From an uncultured Clostridia bacterium (GTDB lineage Bacteria; Bacillota; Clostridia; Christensenellales; Aristaeellaceae), in the NCBI GenBank assembly GCA_947165425.1, contig CAMVAJ010000001.1, positions 89,663-153,662 of the forward strand: 64,000 nt of DNA. The letters run 5' to 3'. The position numbers and the translations under genes are program-made. Below are positions 52,761-61,379 of the stretch, piece by piece. The notes below the pieces were generated by a model, which did no database searches, was not told where the DNA came from, and saw only the letters and a program-made list of their open reading frames with translations. The stretch's first letter is position 1. Every line of letters begins with the position of its first letter.

Positions 52761-54041
52761 GTGAATCAGTACGAAAGCCTGGCCCGGCATATGAAGGACG
52801 CCGACGTGCAGAAGCAGCTTGCCTGGCTGTACGGCGCAGACGAGAAGCAGCTTGTCATGCAGACGGAGCGCTATATCAGCATCCTGAAGCGCCATGAACA
52901 GCGCTACAGCGCCGAGGCCCCGGTCGCGCTGATATCGGCGCCAGGACGCTGCGAAGTCGGCGGAAACCACACCGATCACAATCGCGGGCGCGTATTGGCG
53001 GCTTCGGTCAATCTGGATACGCTGGCGGCGGTCTCCCCTCGCAGCGACATGACGGTCCGCCTGGCCTCGGAGGGCTATCGCCCCATCACGGTCTCCCTCG
53101 ATCACCTCGAAAAAAGGGAAGACGAGACAGGCAGGACGGCCGCGCTGATCCGCGGCGTCGCCTTCCGCATGCGCGAGCTTGGATACGCGATCGGCGGATT
53201 TGACGCGGAAGTCACGTCCACGGTCGCCTCCGGCAGCGGCTTGAGTTCCTCCGCCGCTTTTGAGGTGCTGATCTCGGCGATCTTTGACAAGCTTTATAAC
53301 CGTTTTGATATGACAGGGATCACACGTGCAAAGATCGGTCAGTTTGCGGAGAACGTCTACTTTGGAAAGCCCTCCGGTCTGCTGGACCAATCCGCCTGCG
53401 CCTACGGCGGCCTGGTGGCGGTTGATTTCCGCGAAGACGATCCCGAGGTTCAGCCGCTGTCCTATGATTTCGCGGAAAAGGGATACTCCCTCGTGGTGGT
53501 CTCCGCCGGAGGCAGCCATGCGAACCTGACGGACGATTACGCCGCAATCCCCAAAGAGATGCGGGAAGTCGCCTCTCTGCTGGGCGCGTCGTATTTGCGG
53601 GAGGTTGATCCGCTTGTGTTTGAGGCCTCCATCGGAAAGCTCAGGGGCAAGACAAGCGACCGGGCGATTCTCCGGGCTATTCACTTCTTCGACGAGAACG
53701 ACCGTGTGCCGCGGCAGGTTAAAGCGCTCAAAAACGATGATCTGAAAACCTTCTTCGAGGAGATCATCGCAAGCGGCCGCTCCTCGTATATGTATCTCCA
53801 GAACGTTTACGTCGATGCGACCCAGGAAAACCTCTGTCTGGCGCTGGCGCTCGCGGAGCGAACGCTCAGGGACAAGGGCGCGTGGCGCGTACACGGCGGC
53901 GGCTTCGCCGGCACGACCCTGAATTTTGTGCCCTTCGACCTGCTCCCCCGCTTTGTGTCTGTGATGGAGGACGCATTCGGAGCGTCCTGCTGTCATGTGC
54001 TGAATATTCGGCCGGTCGGAGCCTATGCGCTCGAAGTGTAA
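52761..54041 (+). CDS. Galactokinase (GHMP kinase) variant
   Basis: APGRCEVGGNHTDHNRG; TVASGSGLSSSAAFEVLI; HGGGFAGTTLNF. Confidence 0.85.
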   Translation: MNQYESLARHMKDADVQKQLAWLYGADEKQLVMQTERYISILKRHEQRYSAEAPVALISAPGRCEVGGNHTDHNRGRVLAASVNLDTLAAVSPRSDMTVRLASEGYRPITVSLDHLEKREDETGRTAALIRGVAFRMRELGYAIGGFDAEVTSTVASGSGLSSSAAFEVLISAIFDKLYNRFDMTGITRAKIGQFAENVYFGKPSGLLDQSACAYGGLVAVDFREDDPEVQPLSYDFAEKGYSLVVVSAGGSHANLTDDYAAIPKEMREVASLLGASYLREVDPLVFEASIGKLRGKTSDRAILRAIHFFDENDRVPRQVKALKNDDLKTFFEEIIASGRSSYMYLQNVYVDATQENLCLALALAERTLRDKGAWRVHGGGFAGTTLNFVPFDLLPRFVSVMEDAFGASCCHVLNIRPVGAYALEV

Positions 54042-54082
54042 TCAGAAAAAACGCTCTTTTGTGAAAAAGATCATTCTATTGT

Positions 54083-55939
54083 TTGGAGATGATGGGCATG
54101 CCGCCAGGAGGAGGTCCGCGCGGGGGCAAATTCCTGACTGATGAAGAACTCGAGAACAAGCCAAAAGTGACGGCTGCGCTGATCAAGCGCGTCCTGAGCT
54201 ACCTCAAACCCTATATCCCTCAACTGTCGCTGGTGCTGCTCTGCATCGTTGTCAGCGCGGTTTGCTCGCTCTTGCCCTCGATCCTGACAGGCCGGATCGT
54301 GGATGTCCTGACCGGCATGGATCTGGGCGGCTGGATCGGAGGCGGTCTGTCCGCGCTGATCAAGCTGATCCTGCTCTCCCTGGGGCTGACGCTGGTGGCC
54401 AGCCTGATCGGGGTTGGCGACAGCTACCTCAACAGCTGGATCGCGCAGCATATCGCCTACGATATGCGCAACCAGATGTACCGCCATCTGCAGAAGATGA
54501 GCCAGCGCTTTTTTACCACGGTCAGCCAGGGCGATATCATCACCCGCATGACCTCAGATATCTCCGGCGTGGAGAGTGTGGTCACCAGCACCTTTTCGCA
54601 GATCCTGTCCAACAGCATCACACTGGTGGTAGCCTTGGTGGCCATGTTCCAGAAGAACTGGATCTTGGCGCTGGTGGGCCTGGTCATCGTCCCCCTGTTC
54701 ACCCTGCCGACGCGGCTCGCGGGGCGGACGCGCTGGAAGCTGGCGCGCGAAGCGCAGGAGTGCAACGACGAGATCAACGGGATTCTGAACGAGACGCTCT
54801 CTGTCTCCGGCCAGCTGCTGGTCAAGCTCTTTGGGCGTGAGAAGGACGAGTTCAGCCGCTACCAGGACGCCAACGGCCGGATGATCCGGCTGAACATCCG
54901 GGAGAGAATGGCGGGCCGCTGGTTCTTTGTGGTTCTCTCCACGTTTACCACCATCGGCCCGATGCTGCTGTATCTGGTCGGCGGCTATCTGATGATGGAG
55001 CGCGGCGCCGCGCTGACGGTCGGCGACATCACCGTGCTTGTGGCGCTGCTCGGGCGGCTCTACGGCCCTGTCAACAGCCTCCTGAACATTCAGGTTGACT
55101 GGATCCGCTCCATGGCCATGTTTACCCGGATCTTTGAGTATTTCGACATGCCTGTCGAGATCGAGGACAAGCCTGATGCCGTCGTGCCCAAGTCCTTCAA
55201 GGGCGAGGTCTCCTTTGAGCATGTCGACTTTGCCTATGAGCCCAGCCGCATGATTCTGAAGGACATCTCCTTCAAGCTCTCGGCGGGCCGTTCCATCGCC
55301 ATCGTGGGGCCGTCCGGCAGCGGAAAATCCACCATCGTCAATCTGATTCCCCGGCTGTGGGACGTCTCCAGCGGCATGGTGCGCTTCGACGGAGTGGATG
55401 TGAGAGACCTGCAGCTGCACGCGCTCAGAGGCGCCGTGGGTGTCGTCACGCAGGAAACCTACCTGTTCAACGGCACGATCCGCGAGAACCTGCGCTATGC
55501 GCGGGAGGATGCCACGGAGGAGGAGATGATCGCCGCCTGCAAGAAGGCCAATATCTATGACTTCATTTGCAGGCAGCCGGACGGGCTGGATACCATGGTC
55601 GGCAACCGCGGCCTGAAGCTCTCCGGCGGCGAAAAGCAGCGCATCTCCATTGCGCGGGTGCTCCTGAAGGATCCGGCGCTCCTGATCTTCGACGAGGCAA
55701 CCTCCGCGCTGGATTCCATCTCAGAGGCGGCCATCCAGGAGGCCATTGATCCGCTGATCGATGAACGCACGTCCATCCTGATTGCGCACCGGCTCTCGAC
55801 GATCCTTGCCGCCGATGAAATCCTGGTGGTCCGGGACGGTCAGATTGTTGAGCGCGGCCAGCATCAGGACCTGGTTCACACCGGAGGAACATACCAGGAG
55901 CTCTACGAGACCCAGTTCAAAAAAGCTTTACCCCAGTAG
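54083..55939 (+). CDS. ABC transporter ATP-binding/permease (exporter type)
   Basis: 6-TM domain + NBD with GPSGSGKSTIVNLIPRLWD, LSGGEKQRISIARVLLKDPALLIFDEATSALDS. Confidence 0.92.
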   Translation: MEMMGMPPGGGPRGGKFLTDEELENKPKVTAALIKRVLSYLKPYIPQLSLVLLCIVVSAVCSLLPSILTGRIVDVLTGMDLGGWIGGGLSALIKLILLSLGLTLVASLIGVGDSYLNSWIAQHIAYDMRNQMYRHLQKMSQRFFTTVSQGDIITRMTSDISGVESVVTSTFSQILSNSITLVVALVAMFQKNWILALVGLVIVPLFTLPTRLAGRTRWKLAREAQECNDEINGILNETLSVSGQLLVKLFGREKDEFSRYQDANGRMIRLNIRERMAGRWFFVVLSTFTTIGPMLLYLVGGYLMMERGAALTVGDITVLVALLGRLYGPVNSLLNIQVDWIRSMAMFTRIFEYFDMPVEIEDKPDAVVPKSFKGEVSFEHVDFAYEPSRMILKDISFKLSAGRSIAIVGPSGSGKSTIVNLIPRLWDVSSGMVRFDGVDVRDLQLHALRGAVGVVTQETYLFNGTIRENLRYAREDATEEEMIAACKKANIYDFICRQPDGLDTMVGNRGLKLSGGEKQRISIARVLLKDPALLIFDEATSALDSISEAAIQEAIDPLIDERTSILIAHRLSTILAADEILVVRDGQIVERGQHQDLVHTGGTYQELYETQFKKALPQ

Positions 55940-55962
55940 ACAATCGATCAGACGCATATGCT

Positions 55963-55997
55963 AAAAGCCCGCGGTTTATGCCGCAGGCTTTTCTTTT
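55963..55997 (+). terminator. Intrinsic terminator after ABC exporter
   Basis: AAAAGCC-C-GCGG...CCGC-A-GGCTTTT followed by CTTTT. Confidence 0.8.
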
Positions 55998-56130
55998 AGT
56001 GTTTATAATAATTGAACAGCAATTGTGGTGCCAAATTGGTACAAGATGCAGAAAGTACACAAGTTCAGGCATTTGGGAGGGTGGCAGAAGGAGATGAGTA
56101 CAAGATTGGTACAAGCTGTCGAAAAGAAAA

Positions 56131-56156
56131 GGAGTGATCCCTTTCGGAATCACCCC
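56131..56156 (-). terminator. Stem-loop on minus strand downstream of the rubrerythrin remnant
   Basis: Minus strand GGGGTGATTCCGAAAGGGATCACTCC followed by TTTTCTTTTC. Confidence 0.7.
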
Positions 56157-56172
56157 TTGAAAACGCTTGAAA

Positions 56173-56229
56173 TTACTTCCCGAAATACCGCTTCAGCAGG
56201 CCAGCAAACGCCTTGCCGTGACGGGCTTC
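56173..56229 (-). pseudogene. 3'-terminal remnant of a rubrerythrin gene
   Basis: Minus strand reads EARHGKAFAGLLKRYFGK*, identical in 18/18 residues to the C-terminus of the intact rubrerythrin at 56667-57209. Confidence 0.85.
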
Positions 56230-56652
56230 TCAATTGGTGACTCTGCTTTTTCGCTGTTTCGCCGCAAACCAGATCAGCGATATGAGCAACAGGACTGCTG
56301 TCAATCCCACTCCAATGACGCACTCCAGCCATGCAACAGCACGGCCTTCCACATCATCTGCGATATAGTGGAAATACAGCCAGGATGATTGCTGAAGGGT
56401 ACAAAACGTAACTGCGATGTGCAAAACTCCCAGCGAAATCAGCTGCCACCATCGTTTGCTTGCTCTCATATTCAGCAGGAACAGCAGCATGTGCAATGGA
56501 GGCATTAGCGCCATGATGAGCGGAGCACCGCCACGATACAGCAGGCATACGGAAAGCAGAGCCAGATTTGCGGCGCACGCCAAAGGAAATAACCACTTCT
56601 GCTCCATGTACATCCACTCTCCAATGGAAATAGGGGCAGTGCGCCATAGCAT
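56230..56652 (-). CDS. Hypothetical small membrane protein
   Basis: Up to 140 codons, about 4 hydrophobic segments; start uncertain (MYMEQKW or MEQKW internal). Confidence 0.55.
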   Translation of the reverse strand: MLWRTAPISIGEWMYMEQKWLFPLACAANLALLSVCLLYRGGAPLIMALMPPLHMLLFLLNMRASKRWWQLISLGVLHIAVTFCTLQQSSWLYFHYIADDVEGRAVAWLECVIGVGLTAVLLLISLIWFAAKQRKSRVTN

Positions 56653-56666
56653 ACTGCCCCTTTATC

Positions 56667-57209
56667 TTACTTCCCAAAATACCTCTTCAGCAGTCCCGCA
56701 AAGGCCTTTCCATGCCTCGCCTCGTCGCGCCCAATTTCATGCACGATGTCATGGATGGCGTCGAGGTTCAGGGCCTTGGCCTTCTTGGCCAGGTCGGCGC
56801 GGCCCTGGGTGGCGCCGTATTCGGCGTCCGCGCGGAGCTCAAGGTTCTTCTTGGTGCTGTCCGTCAGCACTTCACCGAGCAGCTCGGCGAAGTGAGCGGC
56901 ATGCCAGGCTTCCTCCATGGCGGCCTTTTCAAAGAAGGCGCCAACCTCGGGATAGCCCTCGCGGATGGCAACCCGGCTCATAGCCAGATACATGCCGACC
57001 TCGCTGCACTCTCCGTTGAACATCTCGCGGAGACCCGCCTTGATGTCCTCCGGCGCATCGCTGGCGACACCGACAACGTGCTCGGCAGCCCATACCTTCT
57101 CGCCTTCCTGCGCCTGGAACTTCGAGGCCGGCGCTTTGCAAACCGGGCACTTTTCCGGGGGCTGCTCGCCCTCATACACATAGCCGCATACACTGCAAAC
57201 CCATTTCAT
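56667..57209 (-). CDS. Reverse rubrerythrin / NADH peroxidase (N-terminal rubredoxin-like domain)
   Basis: N-terminal CSVCGYVYEGEQPPEKCPVCKAP then ferritin-like FNGECSEVGMYLAMSRVA...EIGRDEARHGKAF. Confidence 0.93.
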   Translation of the reverse strand: MKWVCSVCGYVYEGEQPPEKCPVCKAPASKFQAQEGEKVWAAEHVVGVASDAPEDIKAGLREMFNGECSEVGMYLAMSRVAIREGYPEVGAFFEKAAMEEAWHAAHFAELLGEVLTDSTKKNLELRADAEYGATQGRADLAKKAKALNLDAIHDIVHEIGRDEARHGKAFAGLLKRYFGK

Positions 57210-57451
57210 GGTGATATCCTCCTTTATTTTTCGACCGATTGAGATGGATCGGTCCGATGTCTGCAGTATACATGATTTTCAGCCAAAAGGGAAGTCAAAA
57301 ATGAATTTTCGATTTTCTTTCAGGAGACGAGCGGGAACAGATCTATTTTTCTTTTGCAGACTGGTTTTTCTCTATAAACTGTGGTACAATCAGTTCACCG
57401 CATGGAAACAGGCTCGATGCGGTGATTTTTGTGCAAATTCAAAGGAGGATC

Positions 57452-57799
57452 ATGATGCAGCTGTTTGTACTTGTACTCAACAACACGGAGCAGCTTGAGC
57501 CGTTGTTTGAAAAAATGCTTGAACGCGACTTCCGCGGCGCGACCGTTCTGGATTCCACCGGGATGATGCGGGTTCTGTCGGACGGTGAGAATGTGGATCT
57601 GCCGATGCTGGGCCTGCTCCGGCATATGTATACGCCGGAGCGCAAGGCCTCCAAGACAGTTTTCATCGTTCTGAAGGATGAGCAGGTTTCCGAGCTCTCA
57701 GAATTGATCGACGAGGTGACGGGCGGCCTCGACAAGCCCAATACCGGCATCGCTTTCTCCATGCCGCTCAGCTTCGTGAAGGGATGGGGCAAGAAATGA
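57452..57799 (+). CDS. Small PII-like (ferredoxin-like fold) protein, putative regulator of the adjacent antiporter
   Basis: MQLFVLVLNNTEQLEPLFEKMLERDFRGATVLDSTGMMRVL ... KTVFIVLKDEQVSELSELIDEVTGGLDKPNTGIAFSMPL resembles PII-like order; ATGA overlap with antiporter gene. Confidence 0.55.
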   Translation: MMQLFVLVLNNTEQLEPLFEKMLERDFRGATVLDSTGMMRVLSDGENVDLPMLGLLRHMYTPERKASKTVFIVLKDEQVSELSELIDEVTGGLDKPNTGIAFSMPLSFVKGWGKK

Positions 57800-58977
57800 G
57801 TCAGTATCCATTGCTCGCGCTTGCCGCCGCGCTGGCGGTCGGCCTGCTGATGAGCCGTATTATCCGCTATCTGCATCTTCCGAATGTGACCGGGTATCTG
57901 ATTGGCGGTCTTCTGCTGGGGCCGGTTCTCGGCGTGCTGGACGTGACGACTACCTCCTCGCTCAACGTGATCAGCGACGTTGCCCTCGGCTTTATCGCCT
58001 ACTCCATCGGCGCGGAATTCAAGCTGAGCTATCTGAAGGATATCGGCGTGAAGCCGGTGGTCATCACATGCTTTGAGAGCGTGTTTGCGTCGCTCTTCGT
58101 ATTCCTGGCGCTATGGGCTATGGGACAGCCGCTGCCGATGTGCCTGATGCTGGGCGCGATTGCCGCGGCCACCGCCCCGGCGGCAACCCTGATGGTAATC
58201 CGCCAGTATCGCGCCGACGGGCCGGTTTGCCGCATGCTGCTTCCGGTCGTCGCGATGGACGACGCGACGGGCCTGATGCTCTACGCAATTCTGTCCAAGC
58301 TGGCCCTCTCCCTGGATAATCCGGAGCTGACCCCGAATCTGGTCAACCTGCTGCTCCTTCCGCTGCTGCAGATCGTGGAATCCCTGGCTGTGGGCGTTGC
58401 CATCGGCTTCCTGCTGTCCTTTGTGCTTCGCTTTTTCCACTCCCGCGGCAACAAGCTCGCGCTCACGCTGACAGCGGTCTTCCTGGGCGTCGGGCTCTCC
58501 AGCGCAAGCCTTCTGAACCTGTCCAGCCTGCTGGTCTGCATGATGATCGGCGCGACGATGGTCAATGTTTATCCCAAATACGAGTCCATGCTGGAGGTTT
58601 CCGACCGGTTTACGCCGCCGCTTTTCATGCTCTTCTTCGTGCTGTCTGGCGCCGCGCTGGATTTCTCGGTGCTGATGACGGTCGGCCTGGCCGGCGTTGC
58701 GTATGTGGTGGTGCGCGTGATTGGCAAAGTCTGCGGTGCGACCCTTGGCGCTGTCATCGAGAAGTGTGACAAGCATATTATCAAGTATTTGGGTCTGACG
58801 CTGGTGCCGCAGGCGGGCGTTGCGATCGGTATGGCGCGGCTGGCGCTCCAGGACCTCCCCGCGTATGGCGCGCAGATCAACGCCATCGTGCTCGCCGGAA
58901 CGCTGATCTACGAGCTCACCGGTCCGGTCATCACCAAGATCGCCCTTACCAAGGCCGGAGAGATCGGCAAAGCCTGA
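57796..58977 (+). CDS. Cation:proton antiporter (CPA2/KefB-like)
   Basis: LHLPNVTGYLIGGLLLGP; PVVAMDDATGLMLYAIL; ~12 TM segments. Confidence 0.88.
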   Translation: MSQYPLLALAAALAVGLLMSRIIRYLHLPNVTGYLIGGLLLGPVLGVLDVTTTSSLNVISDVALGFIAYSIGAEFKLSYLKDIGVKPVVITCFESVFASLFVFLALWAMGQPLPMCLMLGAIAAATAPAATLMVIRQYRADGPVCRMLLPVVAMDDATGLMLYAILSKLALSLDNPELTPNLVNLLLLPLLQIVESLAVGVAIGFLLSFVLRFFHSRGNKLALTLTAVFLGVGLSSASLLNLSSLLVCMMIGATMVNVYPKYESMLEVSDRFTPPLFMLFFVLSGAALDFSVLMTVGLAGVAYVVVRVIGKVCGATLGAVIEKCDKHIIKYLGLTLVPQAGVAIGMARLALQDLPAYGAQINAIVLAGTLIYELTGPVITKIALTKAGEIGKA

Positions 58978-59057
58978 CGCATTCATGGTTGCGGCGCCGC
59001 CATAAAGATGGTATAATTCATCAAGTTGATCCCGATTAGGCGCAAGGAGGAATCATC

Positions 59058-59576
59058 ATGGCAGCAAAGAAAGTCGGAGTCCTGATCAAGGAAGCCCGTA
59101 CAGCAGCCGGCATGACCCAGGAGCAGCTGGCCCGGAAGGTCGCGGGCGTTTCCGCCGCGGATGTCGGACGCGTGGAGCGCGGTGAAGCGGACTTTACGCA
59201 GGCGCAGCTCAAGCTGATCGCCAAAGCGCTCGGCGTCACCCAGGCATCATTGATCAACGCGCCCAAGAACCTCGGCAAAACGGCCTCCGGCGCGAAAAAG
59301 CCAGCTTCTTCAACGGCCGCAAAGAAGCCTGCCGCCGCTTCCGCCTCCCCCAAGACGCCCGCGAACGCCAACAGCACCATGAAGGTGACGGCGGCTGAGC
59401 GCAAGCTTGTCGAGAGCTACCGTGCCGCCTCCTCGGACGCCAAGAAAGCCGCAGCGAAGATTCTCAAGGGCGAGTGCGAGAACCTGCTCGACCAGATCAA
59501 CAACAAGACGCCTGACGTTGCCGACATGGTTTCCGATTTCCTCGGCGGCGCGCTGGGGCAGCTGTTCAACAAATAA
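59058..59576 (+). CDS. XRE-family helix-turn-helix protein with Ala/Lys-rich linker
   Basis: LIKEARTAAGMTQEQLARKVAGVSAADVGRVERGEADFTQAQLKLIAKALGV. Confidence 0.82.
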   Translation: MAAKKVGVLIKEARTAAGMTQEQLARKVAGVSAADVGRVERGEADFTQAQLKLIAKALGVTQASLINAPKNLGKTASGAKKPASSTAAKKPAAASASPKTPANANSTMKVTAAERKLVESYRAASSDAKKAAAKILKGECENLLDQINNKTPDVADMVSDFLGGALGQLFNK

Positions 59577-59628
59577 GCGAGGCCATTGCACCTAATCAAC
59601 CAAGTAATCGCAATCCGGAGGTATTTTC

Positions 59629-59649
59629 ATGTGGCTTTGTCCCCCGTGA
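59629..59649 (+). CDS. Putative 6-codon leader peptide MWLCPP* upstream of prfC
   Basis: CCGGAGGTATTTTC-ATG TGG CTT TGT CCC CCG TGA-C; good SD spacing; 51 nt before prfC ATG. Confidence 0.55.
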   Translation: MWLCPP

Positions 59650-59700
59650 CGTATTCTCCTGCTCAGCTTTCAAACCAAGACCAATAAGGAGGAAACGCCA

Positions 59701-61325
59701 TGTTGCCACAGCAGGGCACTGCTGAATATCAAGCTCTTCTGCATGAAGAGGTGGAGAAACGACGTACCTTTGCCATTATCTCACACCCAGACGCCGGGAA
59801 AACCACATTGACGGAGAAGCTGCTGCTCTACGGCGGCGCGATCCGCTCCGCCGGGAGCGTCAAGGCACGCAAGACCGACAAGCACGCCACATCCGACTGG
59901 ATGGAAATCGAAAAGCAGCGCGGCATTTCGGTCACCTCCTCTGCGATGCAGTTTGAGTATGACGGCTTCAAGATCAACATTCTGGATACGCCCGGACACC
60001 AGGACTTCTCCGAGGACACATACCGCGTGCTCGTGGCGGCGGATGCCGCCGTGATGCTCATTGACGCCGCGAAGGGCGTCGAGGCGCAGACGATCAAGCT
60101 CTTCAAGGTCTGCCGGATGCGGAATATCCCGATCTTTACCTTTGTGAATAAGATGGACCGCGCCGCGAAGGATCCTTTTTCGCTCATGCAGGAGCTGGAG
60201 GATGTGCTGGGGATCCGGTCCTGCCCGATCAACTGGCCGATCGGCATCGACGGAGATTTCCAGGGCGTCTGCCATCTGGACAACCGGACGGTGGAGCTCT
60301 ACGGCGGCGGGGATCACGGCAAGCGCATGGTCGAAAAGACCGTGATTTCACTGGACTCTCCGGAGCTTTCCGCGGTTCTGGCAGAGGGCTACCGTACCCG
60401 GCTGCAGGAGGAGATGGAGCTGCTGGAGGCCGGCGAGCCCTTCAACCTGGAGGCCGTGCGCGCCGGTGAGCTGACGCCGCTCTTCTTCGGCTCGGCGGTG
60501 ACAAATTTCGGCGTGGAACCATTCCTGGAGCGCTTCCTGCGCTACACGCCGCCGCCCCTCCCCCGGCAGAGCGATCAGGGTGAAATCGGCCCCGAGGAGC
60601 CCTATTTCTCCGGCTTTGTCTTTAAGATCCAGGCGAACATGAACCCCGCCCACCGCGATCGTCTCGCCTTCATGCGGATCGTGTCCGGCGCCTTTGAGAA
60701 AGGCATGGAAGTCTGGCACTCCGGCACCAACAAACCCGTCGCGCTCAAGCAGCCGCAGCAGTTCATGGCGGACGAGCGGGAGGCGGTGGAGGAGGCCTTC
60801 GCGGGCGACATCATCGGCCTGTTCGACCCGGGCATCTATCAGCTCGGCGACACCCTGTCCTCCGGGCCCAAGCTTCATTATGAGAACATCCCGGTCTTTG
60901 CGCCGGAATTCTTCAATCGAGTGCGCCCGAAGGATTCCATGAAGCGCAAGCAGTTCCAGAAGGGAATCAACCAGCTGGCCGAGGAGGGCGCGATTCAGAC
61001 GTTCCTGCGCACCGAGACCGGCCGCGAGGAGTTCCTGGTGGGCGTCGTGGGCGTGCTGCAGTTTGAAGTGCTGGAGCACCGTCTCCGCACGGAGTATCAG
61101 GCCGAGCTTGTGATGGAGTCCATGCCGTTCCGGCATGTGCGCTGGGTCGTCTCGACACCCAAGCCGGTGGAGGAGCTCAAGCTCACCTCCACCTCCGGGC
61201 GTGCCAAGGACAGCCGGGGCAGAGATGTCCTTCTCTTTGAGAACGAGTGGTCCATACGGCTGGCGTGCGAGAATAACGAGGGCTTGATCCTCGCCGAGAC
61301 CGCGAGCCGCAAGGTGGACGAATGA
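59701..61325 (+). CDS. prfC: Peptide chain release factor 3
   Basis: AIISHPDAGKTTLTEKLLLYGGAIRSAGSVKARK; DTPGHQDFSEDTYRVL; ATG begins at 59700/59701 after AAGGAGGA. Confidence 0.95.
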
Positions 61326-61379
61326 GGTTTTTACCGGGTTTATCCTTATCGTAAAGCTTGCTGACGGGAGTGATCGTTT

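Noticed and set aside
51380-53996. Long minus-strand ORFs (443 and 466 aa) opposite the SBP and galactokinase genes
   Set aside because: The plus-strand genes have family motifs, RBSs and a promoter; the minus ORFs have none.
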